From Candidatus Binatia bacterium (GTDB lineage: Bacteria > Desulfobacterota_B > Binatia > UBA9968 > JAJDTQ01), in NCBI GenBank assembly GCA_022827045.1, contig JAJDTQ010000203.1, positions 1-25,471 of the forward strand: DNA of 25,471 nucleotides, written 5' to 3'. Shown in pieces: positions 8,474-16,300 of this stretch (positions are counted from its first letter, which is position 1; each line of letters starts with the position of its first letter). The position numbers and the translations under genes are program-made. The notes under the pieces were generated by a model that saw nothing but the letters and a program-made list of their open reading frames with translations, was not told the DNA's origin and ran no database searches.

Positions 8474-10030
8474 TCAACGATTGGCGGGAGGCGACTCCGC
8501 CGCGACGGTCCGCCCGGCGATCATGCCGGTGATGAACGCCTCCGAGTTGTTGCCCGAGTTGAGGTAGAGGTGTCCGAACACGCCGCCCATCTCGCCGGCG
8601 CAGTAAAGCCCGGGAATGGGCTTGTCGTGGGCGTCCAGCACCCGCTGGTCCTTGTCGTGGGCCAGCGCGCCCTGGGTGTTGGTGATGATGGGCCACACCT
8701 CCACCGCGTAGAACGGCGGCTTGAAGATGGGGAACAGACTGCCGGCGAAACGGCGGAAGTCCGTGTCCTCCTCGCGGTCGCAGATCTCGTTCCAGCGCGC
8801 CACCGTGGCGGTCAGGTTGTCTTCCGGGACGCCGATGATGCGGGCAAGCTCCTCGATGGTGGGTGCCTGCTTGATCCACCCCTTGGCCAGCTCCGCCGAG
8901 TTGTCCTCGCTCCACTCGTAGCGGCGCGACGGGTGGTCGCTGATGGGGGTGAACATCGGCCCGGTGATGCGCCCGTTCTCGTCGAAGATCATGTGCGACG
9001 GGATGCGTGGGAAGTCCTTGATATGCACGTCGTAGAGGCTCATGTCACGCCAGGGGCTGTCCTGGGGCGCCGGCGGGTACTCGTCCATGTAGCGCTTGCC
9101 GAACTTGTCGACGATGATCCAGGGCATCATCTTCGGCCCCTCGTCGCCGCTCTTGAGCGAGAACTCCTCGCCCGGCTTCGGCCGGTGGTTGGCGCCGTGG
9201 CGCCCCTGGATGCGGTGCCGGAAGGCGATGGGATACTCCGGCGTCTTGAAGCCGTAGCCGCCGTGGACGTGCCACATGTGCCACAGGCCGGCGCCGGCCT
9301 TCTGCCCCATCAGCAGCCCGTCGCCGGTGTTGCCGAGGGCACAGATGGGGTAGAAGGGCTGCGCCTGCAGGTACTGGAGCCTGAGCTGTTCGTTGTGCTC
9401 GAACCCGCCCGCGGCCAGCACCACCCCCTTCCGCGCCCCGATCCGCACGGTCTTGCCGTCCTGTTCCGCCACCACCCCGGTCACCCTGCCCTGCCCGTCC
9501 GATACCAGCTCCCGCACCGGCGTGGACAAGGATACCTCGATGTCGCGCTTGCTCACGTTGTCGTCCACCACCTTGAAGGCGATCCAGCCGGTGCCGTGGA
9601 CCTGGAGCCAGGGATAGCACTGGGCCTCCTCGCTCTTGACGGCCAGGAGTCCGATGGCGTCTCCTGGCGGGCCGCCGTCGAAACGGTAGGTGCCGCCGGT
9701 GCCGGGCCGTTCCTGCACCTGGATGCCGGTGTCGTCGGTGAGCTCCTTCATGAAGCCGGAAAGGGTGCGCAGCTCCTTGGCGAAGGTGTGGATCACCGGG
9801 TCGGGCACGGTGTTGAGGCACATGCGCTTCAGGTAGGCGAAGGCCTTGTCCACGTCGTCGGTGATGCGGAAGAAACCGCCGGACAGGATGGAGTTGCCCC
9901 CCGGATGCTCCATCTTCTCCAGCAGCGTCACGCTGGCGCCGAGATCGTGGGCGACGATGGCGGCGATGCCGCCGGAGTAGCCGTAGCCCACCACGACGAC
10001 GTCGGTTTCCTGATCCCAGGATGCGTTCAT
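8474..10030 (-). CDS. FAD-dependent oxidoreductase (fumarate reductase/ketosteroid dehydrogenase-like flavoprotein)
   Basis: This 518-residue protein is an FAD_binding_2 family enzyme (succinate dehydrogenase/fumarate reductase flavoprotein, 3-ketosteroid dehydrogenase, tricarballylate dehydrogenase group). The dinucleotide fold DVVVVGYGYSGG is at 10-21 with the acidic LLEK at 36-39. The C-terminal FAD contact is PGLYCAGEMGG followed by GHLYLNSGNNSEAF. There is no signal peptide or haem motif, so it is likely cytoplasmic. Members of this group introduce or remove a C=C bond next to a carbonyl. GAGG lies seven bases before ATG 10030. The gene follows the permease by 28 bases. It is clearly paralogous to the flavoprotein on the other side of the permease; both share a LWHMWH..G.YGFK segment. 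The two may act at different steps of one route. Confidence 0.9.
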   Translation of the reverse strand: MNASWDQETDVVVVGYGYSGGIAAIVAHDLGASVTLLEKMEHPGGNSILSGGFFRITDDVDKAFAYLKRMCLNTVPDPVIHTFAKELRTLSGFMKELTDDTGIQVQERPGTGGTYRFDGGPPGDAIGLLAVKSEEAQCYPWLQVHGTGWIAFKVVDDNVSKRDIEVSLSTPVRELVSDGQGRVTGVVAEQDGKTVRIGARKGVVLAAGGFEHNEQLRLQYLQAQPFYPICALGNTGDGLLMGQKAGAGLWHMWHVHGGYGFKTPEYPIAFRHRIQGRHGANHRPKPGEEFSLKSGDEGPKMMPWIIVDKFGKRYMDEYPPAPQDSPWRDMSLYDVHIKDFPRIPSHMIFDENGRITGPMFTPISDHPSRRYEWSEDNSAELAKGWIKQAPTIEELARIIGVPEDNLTATVARWNEICDREEDTDFRRFAGSLFPIFKPPFYAVEVWPIITNTQGALAHDKDQRVLDAHDKPIPGLYCAGEMGGVFGHLYLNSGNNSEAFITGMIAGRTVAAESPPANR

Positions 10031-10058
10031 GTTTCAACCTCGGTGAGCCGGACAAGGG

Positions 10059-12131
10059 TCAGGCGAGCCCGAGCCAGAGGAAAAGCTCTCCCGGCGGGAA
10101 CGGCAGTTTCAGCCCGTAGTCGAAAAGGCCGAAGAAGAAGATCCACGCCACCGCGGCCAGCGCGACGCTGATGCCCCACTTCTCGCCGGCTCCCAGCTTG
10201 AGGTAGGCGACGGTCGCCACCGCCGACGCCGTGATGAAGCCGAGGAACCAGATGGCCAGGAAGAACCCCACCGTCCAGGCGACGATGGCCACGGTGCGGC
10301 GGCGCAGCAGCACGCGCTCGGCGGCCGCGGCAGCGGTCTCCGTCACCGGCGCCGGAGCCGGAGCGCGGAATTCCTGGACCAGGGCGAGAATCGCCAGCGC
10401 GAGGCTCGGCAGGCCCACGGCCAGAGGGAACAGCGCGGCCTGCTTCTCGATGGCGCCGAAACCGTAAAGGGCCTCGTACACCACGTAGACAAAAAGGGAG
10501 ACGAAAAAGCCCGCGAAGAGGGTGCGCTCCGATTTGGATGCTTCGCCCCCCTCCTCCGGACCCGCTTCCTCGTAACCTTCAACCCCCTGTTCCCTTTCTT
10601 CGGCTTCTGCCCGCTGACGCTCTTTGCGCGCCTGCCACAGCGGGTAGAGCAAGGCTCCGGCGATCATGAGCCCGATGATGATGACCCCGGGCCGCGTCAC
10701 CCAGCTCATGCCGTAGATCTTGGTGGTGAGGAACAGGTTGTTGTCGGCAATGCCTCCGAGCACGAGCCCCAGCAGCAAGGGAGGGCGCTGCCAGTCGTTG
10801 CGCATCATCAGCCACCCGAGCCCGCCGAACAGCAGCACCACGATCATGTCGCCGAAGCTGTTCTTGACGGCGAAGCCGCCCAGGAAGATGAGCAGCAGCA
10901 GGAACGGGATCAGGTAGGTGCCCTTGACGAAAGTGATCCTGGCCAGTTGCTTGAGAAAGAGGAAGCAGACCGCCACCGTGACGATGTTGGAGAGCACGAT
11001 GATCCAGACGAACGAAAATGTCAGGTTCAGGTGCTTGTGAGGGTTCAGCAGGTCGGGTCCGGGCACGATGCCCTGGATGATGAACGCGCCCAGCAGGATC
11101 GCCATGCCCACGCTGCCGGGCACGCCGAAGGCGATGGTGGGGACCAGCGAGCCGCCCTCCTTGGAGTTGTTGGCGGCGCCGGGTCCCAGGACTCCTTCCA
11201 CCGCCCCCTCGCCGAAGCGGGCCTCGTCCGAGCCGCTCTGGACCGCGTGGGCGTAGGCCACCCACTGGGCCGGTCCGCCTCCCAGGCCGGGGATCAATCC
11301 GATGTAGGTGCCGATGGCGCTGCAGCGAAGCACCAGCTTCCACTTCCGGAACGTATCCCGAACGCCCTGCGTCACACCGCCGAGCGCCCCCGGCACGTCC
11401 CGGGCGATGCTGCTCCCCTGGGTCCCCAGCTCGATGATCTCCGGGATGGCGAACAGCCCCACGGTCACGGCCACCAGCGAAAGTCCGTCCCACAGGAACA
11501 GGACGTTCTCGCTCCCGAGGACGGGCTCCAGGGTGTAGCGGGATACGCTGGTGATGGCGTCGAGCCCCACCATGGCCAGCACCAAGCCGAAGCCGCCGGC
11601 CGTGAGTCCCTTGGCGAGGTTGCCGCCGCTCAATGACGCCAGGAAGGTGATGCCCAGGAGACTGAGCATCATGAACTCGGGCGCGCCGATGGAAAGCACC
11701 AGCGGCTGCACGATGGGGATGGCCAGGGCCAGCGCGAAGGCGCCGAAGATGGCCCCGATGAGGGAGCTCATGAGCGCGGCGCCGAGGGCGCGCCCGGCCT
11801 CGCCGCGCTTGGCCATGGCGTGGCCGTCGACGATGGTGGCGGCGGTGATGCCTTCTCCCGGCACCCCGAACAGCACCGAGGTGATGTCGCCGGTGGTGGC
11901 GGTGACGGCGTGGCTCCCCAGCAGGAACGCGAAGGCGGTGGTGGGGTCCATCTTGTAGATGAACGGCAGCATCAGCGCCAGCGTGGTGGCGCCGCCGAGC
12001 CCCGGCAAGATACCCACGGCAAAGCCGATGGCGATGCCGATCATCATGAACAGGAAGGGGTCCTGCCCGGCGGCCGTGAAAGGCAGCACCGACGCGAGGC
12101 CGGCGAACAGGGACCCGAAATAGTCAAGCAT
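10059..12131 (-). CDS. Fused TctA-TctB permease of the tripartite tricarboxylate transporter family
   Basis: This 690-residue membrane protein joins two subunits that are normally separate. Residues 1 to about 500 are TctA: many membrane segments, with GILPGLGGATT (40-50), a GDITSVLFGVPGEG stretch, and a second pseudo-repeat with IGLIPGLGGGPAQW and later GPGAANNSKEGGS. A charged, Glu-rich cytoplasmic linker runs from about 498 to 536. Residues 537-690 are TctB-like, with about four hydrophobic segments (TLFAGFFVSLFVY, PLAVGLPSLALAIL, VAIVAWTVGFFLAIWF, GISVALAAVAWIFFF). TctA is the large channel and TctB the small membrane subunit; uptake is cation-gradient driven with a periplasmic receptor. 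The two Bug-type receptors at 2-1534 are the likely partners but are on the opposite strand about 8.5 kb away. The gene sits between the two flavoprotein genes. Confidence 0.93.
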   Translation of the reverse strand: MLDYFGSLFAGLASVLPFTAAGQDPFLFMMIGIAIGFAVGILPGLGGATTLALMLPFIYKMDPTTAFAFLLGSHAVTATTGDITSVLFGVPGEGITAATIVDGHAMAKRGEAGRALGAALMSSLIGAIFGAFALALAIPIVQPLVLSIGAPEFMMLSLLGITFLASLSGGNLAKGLTAGGFGLVLAMVGLDAITSVSRYTLEPVLGSENVLFLWDGLSLVAVTVGLFAIPEIIELGTQGSSIARDVPGALGGVTQGVRDTFRKWKLVLRCSAIGTYIGLIPGLGGGPAQWVAYAHAVQSGSDEARFGEGAVEGVLGPGAANNSKEGGSLVPTIAFGVPGSVGMAILLGAFIIQGIVPGPDLLNPHKHLNLTFSFVWIIVLSNIVTVAVCFLFLKQLARITFVKGTYLIPFLLLLIFLGGFAVKNSFGDMIVVLLFGGLGWLMMRNDWQRPPLLLGLVLGGIADNNLFLTTKIYGMSWVTRPGVIIIGLMIAGALLYPLWQARKERQRAEAEEREQGVEGYEEAGPEEGGEASKSERTLFAGFFVSLFVYVVYEALYGFGAIEKQAALFPLAVGLPSLALAILALVQEFRAPAPAPVTETAAAAAERVLLRRRTVAIVAWTVGFFLAIWFLGFITASAVATVAYLKLGAGEKWGISVALAAVAWIFFFGLFDYGLKLPFPPGELFLWLGLA

Positions 12132-12187
12132 GGCTTGGTAGCCCTTGTCCCTCCCCAGGGAGAATTAGTCGCCCATGTCCGAATCCG

Positions 12188-12256
12188 TCATTCCGGCGGA
12201 AGCCGGAATCCAGGAGGTACCCGGCGGGCTCTGGATTCCGGCTTCCGCCGGAATGA
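12188..12256. repeat. Perfect 26-bp inverted repeat (REP/MITE-like element)
   Basis: The arms 12188-12213 and 12231-12256 are exact reverse complements and are separated by 17 bases. Each arm holds a smaller palindrome, TTCCGGC-GGAA-GCCGGAA. The element fills the gap between the second flavoprotein gene and the permease gene. It encodes nothing. It resembles palindromic repeats I recall as widespread in proteobacterial intergenic DNA. In RNA the arms would form a very stable 26-bp stem. Confidence 0.92.
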
Positions 12257-12268
12257 GGCTCCCGGACA

Positions 12269-13777
12269 TCACCACCGTTCCAGGCCGGCCGCGTTGCGGC
12301 CGGCGATGCGCCCGGTGACGAAGCATTCCGTAATGTTCCCCGCCTCCAGGTAGAGGTGGCCGAAGGACGATCCGCACTCGCCGGCCGAGTAGAGCCGTGG
12401 AATGGGCTCGTTGCGCACGTCCATGACGTGCTGCCCGGCGTCGTGCACCGGTCCGCCCTGGGTGTTGGAGACGATGGGCCACACCTCCGCCAGGTAGAAC
12501 GGCGGCGTGTCGATAGTCAGGCGCGTGCCCGGCAGCCGGTGGTAGCGGTCCACGGCCCCGCTGGTGCACACCTCGTTCCATTCCTCCACCGTGGTCCTGA
12601 GCGTGGCCGCCTCCGCGGCCGGAATCATGCGGGCGATGGTTTCCAGATCGTCGGCCTTCCTGATCCAGCCGCGCTCCACCTCCGCCAGGTTGTCCTCGCT
12701 CCAGTCGTAGGAGACGGTCTCGTCGTGCACCGTGGGCTGCCCTATCGGGCCGAGCTTGCGCCCCTTCTCGTCGAACACCAGGTAGGCGGGTATGCGCGGG
12801 AACTCCTGCTTGTCGGCGTCATAGAATTCCAGCGCCCGGTGGCCGGTGTCCTGCACCGCCGGCGGATACTCGTTCATGAAGCGGCGTCCGTACTTGTCCA
12901 CCGCGATCCAGGGCATGACCCAGTCGTCCTTGCGCGGCCCCCGGAAACAGTGGCGGAAGGCCAGTGGAAATTCCGGATACTTGAAGCCGTAGCTGCCGTG
13001 GAAGTGCCACATGTGCCACAATGACGCCCCCACCTCCTGGGCCATGGTGATGCCGTCGCCGGTGTTGCCGGTGAAGAGCGTATACACCGGCATGGCCTCG
13101 AAGTAGTTGCGCTTCATCTCGTCGTTGTTCTCGAAGCCGCCACAGGCCAGGATCACCCCCTGCCGGGCCTTGATGGCGACCTCCCGGCCCTCGTGCTCGG
13201 CCACGAGCCCGACGATGCCGTGGTCCGGGTGCCGCACCAGTCGTCTGGCGGGCGTGGCCTGCCGCACGGTGATGCTCGGGCGCGCGTCGACGTTGTCCAG
13301 CAGCACCTTGAAAAGCCGCGCGCCGCCGCGCAGTCCCTTGGCCCACTCGAAGCCCTGGTAGCCCTCCATGGGAGCGATCTTGAAGCCGTCAAGCCCCTCG
13401 CCGCCGGGGAACGGGTAGGTGCCGCCGTTGCGCTGCTCCTCCAGCTCGAACGGGGTCTCCTTCACCAGCTCCTTGACGAAGTCCTTCATCTCCGTCATGC
13501 CCTCGGCCAGGGCGCGGAGCACGTCGTCCGGAGTGCGGCCAGCGTTGGTGTGCTGCAGGTACTCGAACGCCTTGTTGGCGTCCACGGCGGTGGCGATGCC
13601 GCCGCCGGCGAGGATCGAGATGCCGCCGGGGTTGGGCATTTTCTCCACGATGGTGACTTCGGCGCCGGCGTCGGCCGCCGCCACCGCGGAAACGCCTCCC
13701 GCGAAGCCGAAGCCCACCACCACCACGTCGGTCTCCACGTCCCAGCGGGCGGGAAGCCCGTTATCGTAATTGTCCAA
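12269..13777 (-). CDS. FAD-dependent oxidoreductase, paralogue of the 8474-10030 flavoprotein
   Basis: This 502-residue FAD_binding_2 family flavoprotein has DVVVVGFGFAGG at about 17-28 and IVEK at 43-46, and ends with RLYSAGECGSSFGHLYLEAGN, which contacts FAD. It shares the LWHMWHFHGSYGFK region and overall layout with the flavoprotein downstream of the permease. I chose TTG 13777 as start: a strong AAGGGGGAG lies just upstream (five bases from GGAG), and the product begins about where the paralogue does. The in-frame ATG at 13804 adds nine residues, abuts a repeat element and has no room for a ribosome site. Predicted role: FAD-dependent (de)hydrogenation of an unsaturated or keto acid derivative; substrate unknown. 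A 152-base gap with a repeat separates it from the hydratase upstream, so a promoter could exist there. Confidence 0.88.
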   Translation of the reverse strand: MDNYDNGLPARWDVETDVVVVGFGFAGGVSAVAAADAGAEVTIVEKMPNPGGISILAGGGIATAVDANKAFEYLQHTNAGRTPDDVLRALAEGMTEMKDFVKELVKETPFELEEQRNGGTYPFPGGEGLDGFKIAPMEGYQGFEWAKGLRGGARLFKVLLDNVDARPSITVRQATPARRLVRHPDHGIVGLVAEHEGREVAIKARQGVILACGGFENNDEMKRNYFEAMPVYTLFTGNTGDGITMAQEVGASLWHMWHFHGSYGFKYPEFPLAFRHCFRGPRKDDWVMPWIAVDKYGRRFMNEYPPAVQDTGHRALEFYDADKQEFPRIPAYLVFDEKGRKLGPIGQPTVHDETVSYDWSEDNLAEVERGWIRKADDLETIARMIPAAEAATLRTTVEEWNEVCTSGAVDRYHRLPGTRLTIDTPPFYLAEVWPIVSNTQGGPVHDAGQHVMDVRNEPIPRLYSAGECGSSFGHLYLEAGNITECFVTGRIAGRNAAGLERW

Positions 13778-13804
13778 GATCTCTCCCCCTTCTCGAGATG
13801 GCAT

Positions 13805-13913
13805 CCTTCGACTTCGCTTGTCCTGAGCTTGTCGAAGGGCTCAGGACGAATGGAGAAAAGCCTCAACCGTTCGTCCTGAGCGTAGCGCCGCGCCAGCGGC
13901 GCGAAGTCGAAGG
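13805..13913. repeat. Composite REP-like palindromic element with 13-bp terminal inverted repeats
   Basis: The ends 13805-13817 and 13901-13913 are perfect inverted repeats (CCTTCGACTTCGC and its complement). Inside, GTCCTGAGC (13820-13828) pairs with GCTCAGGAC (13839-13847), and GCTCAGGACGAA (13839-13850) is also the complement of TTCGTCCTGAGC (13870-13881), so alternative hairpins are possible. A further GC palindrome lies at about 13884-13902. It occupies the gap between the hydratase stop and the flavoprotein start. Confidence 0.88.
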
Positions 13914-13929
13914 CCGCATGCTCCCGTGA

Positions 13930-15051
13930 TCACGACTGACGCCCGGGAAGAACCACTTCCGCATTGCCGCGCGTATTCACCATTCCGTCCTGCCGGGTGC
14001 CGGTGATGTCCAGGGACACCGTCCGCGTTTCCGTGTCTCTGGCCGTGATACGACCCGAGTAGGTGGTCAGGTCCCCGTACAGGCCGGGGCGGGCCACCTG
14101 GACATTCAAGCGTTTGAGGAAGCCGTCGTCCCCCATCCAGTTGGTCACCAGCGGCGCCACCCAGGCGAAACGCATGACGCCGTTGTCGAAGGGCGCCGGC
14201 ATGCCGCGGCCGGCGGCCATGTTGGCGTCCTCGTGCTGCTGCGAGTACTTGACCGGAAAGCCCGTCACCGGGTTGAACATGGCCGTATGCATGGCCTTGC
14301 TGAGATCCAGATAGCCCCACCGCCCGGCCTTGTAGGAGGGGCCGATGGCCGCATTCCACGCCACCATGTCGCCGATGGTGAGAGGGCCGCGCACGATGGA
14401 CGGGATCTCGCTCCCTTCCTCGACGTCCTCGAAGAAGAGCGTGTCCGCGCCCCGGCGGTACTCGCGCCGCCAAGTGGTCTCGAGCCGCTCCAGCGCGCCG
14501 TCGTCGTAGCGCGGGACCTCGTGCTCCATCATGGTCTGGAGTCCGATCTGGGTGGCCATGATCATGGTGCCGGTGGCGCGCGCCACCAGGGCGTTGTCCT
14601 GGTTGCGGTAGTCGATCTCCGAGATGACGAAGTTGAGACGCCGTCCCTCCTTGTTGCGTTTCTCGAAGAACTCCTTCTGGCGCGGCTCGGAGCTCAGGGT
14701 GTCGCCGGCATACACGTGGCCGGACCACTCCACCTCCACGCCGCCGATGAGGGACGCCAGCGGCGCCTTCATGGGCGCGCCGTGAAGGATCGGGTAGCGG
14801 TTGACGATGACGAACGCGGGGGGCGCCTGGGTTCTGCCGGTTCCGCTGTTCGACCCATGGGCCGGATCGGTCCACAGGGGATTGTCGTCGTCCGTGCCGT
14901 AGGCGAAGTGCTTGATGGCGTCCTCGGTCACGGAGCTGACCCACGGCTGACGCTCCTCCACGACCTTCCCCGTCATCTCCTCCGTCACCGCCTTCCACGC
15001 GTCGATGGCGGCGTCAACCTGCGACATGTCCACCTGCTGCTCTGCTTTCAT
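13930..15051 (-). CDS. MaoC/FAS1-like acyl dehydratase domain protein
   Basis: This 373-residue protein is a double-hotdog hydratase/dehydratase. The N-terminal half (about 35-175) is a FAS1-like dehydratase domain with FAYGTDDDNPLWTDPAHG at 49-66, APPAF near 76-80 and GGVEVEWSGHVYAGDTL near 103-119. The C-terminal half (about 205-370) is MaoC-like with QQHEDANMAAGRG and a VTNWMGDDGF segment. The hydratase-2 motif D-x-N-P-L-H reads DDNPLW here, so Trp replaces the usual catalytic His in the N-terminal half; the C-terminal half may carry the active site. ATG 15051 has GGAG five bases upstream. The frame stays open far upstream across the CoA-transferase gene, but that part is shadow. It lies 23 bases after the CoA-transferase, suggesting hydration of a CoA thioester. 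Confidence 0.85.
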   Translation of the reverse strand: MKAEQQVDMSQVDAAIDAWKAVTEEMTGKVVEERQPWVSSVTEDAIKHFAYGTDDDNPLWTDPAHGSNSGTGRTQAPPAFVIVNRYPILHGAPMKAPLASLIGGVEVEWSGHVYAGDTLSSEPRQKEFFEKRNKEGRRLNFVISEIDYRNQDNALVARATGTMIMATQIGLQTMMEHEVPRYDDGALERLETTWRREYRRGADTLFFEDVEEGSEIPSIVRGPLTIGDMVAWNAAIGPSYKAGRWGYLDLSKAMHTAMFNPVTGFPVKYSQQHEDANMAAGRGMPAPFDNGVMRFAWVAPLVTNWMGDDGFLKRLNVQVARPGLYGDLTTYSGRITARDTETRTVSLDITGTRQDGMVNTRGNAEVVLPGRQS

Positions 15052-15074
15052 TGGTTCTCCTGCCTGTGGGCCGA

Positions 15075-16256
15075 TCAAGAGTTGCCGGGTTCTTCGGGAC
15101 CGGTGATGGCCGAAATCTCCTCTTTCGAATATCCCAATTCCTCGAGCAAGGAAACCGTGTGCTCTCCGAGGCGCGGCGGATCGCTCCGGCGCGGCAGCTC
15201 CGAATGCCGGAAGTCCACCGGCAGCGCCGGCAGGGGCGAAGACGTCCCGTCCGGAGCCGTCAGCTCGGTCATGTGGCCGCGTTCGCGGAGATGAGGATGC
15301 TCGAACAGGTCCATGGGCGTATTGATGGGCGCGTGGGGAATATTGGCCGATTCCAGCCGGGCGACGATGTCCCGGAACTCGAAAGTGCGCACCAGTTCCT
15401 CGGTGAGCCGGGTCAACCGCCGGAACTCCGCGCGCCGGCCGGCGTTGTCGCGCAGCGCCTCTTCCGCCCAGAGGTCCTCGAGGCCGAACTCCTTGCAGTA
15501 GGCCTCCCACTGGACGTCGCTGGTGACGCCGATGAACACGTGGCGCCGGTCGCGGGTCTCGAACACCTTGTAGATGCCCCACCCCAGATCCTGTCCCACG
15601 CCGCGCTCGGTCATGGGGGCCGGGACCTCGCCCGAAATCCCCGCCTTGGCGATGTGCTGCGACACCAGGAACACCGCAGTCTCGAACAGCCCCACCCGCA
15701 TGTCGTCGCCGCCGCCGTCACGGCGGCGACGCAGCAGCGCCGCGAGGATGCCGATGACGCTGAACATGGCGCCGGTCATGTCCACGATGGAGGCGCCGGC
15801 GCGAAGCGGCATCCCCGGGGGACCGGTCATATACGCCAGCCCGCCCATCATCTGGGCCGGCTCGTCCAGCAGGTTGCGCGACTCGTAGGGTCCGGAAAGG
15901 AATCCCTTGATGCCGCAGTGAAGGAGTCCGGGCCTGATACGCTGCAACTCCCCGTAGCCCAGGCCCATGCGTTCCAGCACGCCCGGGCCATAGTTGTCGA
16001 TGAGCACGTCGGCGGTGCGCAGCAGCCGCTCGAACGCTTCGCGTCCGCGCGGTTCCTTGAGATCCAGGGCGATGCTGCGCTTGCCGCCGTTGAAAGCCAG
16101 GAAGTAGCCCTGGTTGCCGCGGCTGAAGCGGGCCTGGTCGCCGCTGCCGGGCCGCTCCACCTTGATGACGTCGGCTCCCAACGCCGCCAGGATGAGCCCC
16201 GCCGTCGGGCCGGCCACGATGTGGCCGAGCTCAAGCACTCTGATGCCGTCAAGCAT
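15075..16256 (-). CDS. CaiB/BaiF family class III CoA-transferase
   Basis: This 393-residue protein transfers CoA between carboxylic acids. It opens with MLDGIRVLELGHIVAGP and continues with LILAALGADVIKVERPGSGD (21-40), the standard family N-terminus. The catalytic aspartate is expected at Asp131 in NLLDEPAQMMGG, matching the family D-x3-Q-A pattern; the Gln is Q135. Further conserved features are the FNGGKRSIALDL strand and VDMTGAMFSVIGILAAL. Length is normal. It is the first gene of the catabolic run on the - strand and is followed 23 bases later by the hydratase. It probably activates the imported acid with CoA from a donor thioester such as succinyl-CoA, which is inference. ATG 16256 lacks an obvious Shine-Dalgarno. 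Confidence 0.93.
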   Translation of the reverse strand: MLDGIRVLELGHIVAGPTAGLILAALGADVIKVERPGSGDQARFSRGNQGYFLAFNGGKRSIALDLKEPRGREAFERLLRTADVLIDNYGPGVLERMGLGYGELQRIRPGLLHCGIKGFLSGPYESRNLLDEPAQMMGGLAYMTGPPGMPLRAGASIVDMTGAMFSVIGILAALLRRRRDGGGDDMRVGLFETAVFLVSQHIAKAGISGEVPAPMTERGVGQDLGWGIYKVFETRDRRHVFIGVTSDVQWEAYCKEFGLEDLWAEEALRDNAGRRAEFRRLTRLTEELVRTFEFRDIVARLESANIPHAPINTPMDLFEHPHLRERGHMTELTAPDGTSSPLPALPVDFRHSELPRRSDPPRLGEHTVSLLEELGYSKEEISAITGPEEPGNS

Positions 16257-16300
16257 GGTCTGCGAGGGAGTGCGAGCCCACGTGCGATCGGCTACCTAGG

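Noticed and set aside
15052..15582. An in-frame N-terminal extension of the hydratase to 550 residues
   Set aside because: The extra part overlaps the CoA-transferase coding region in another frame and has low-complexity Arg/Gly/Pro content. ATG 15051 has a good ribosome site and a family-like N-terminus.
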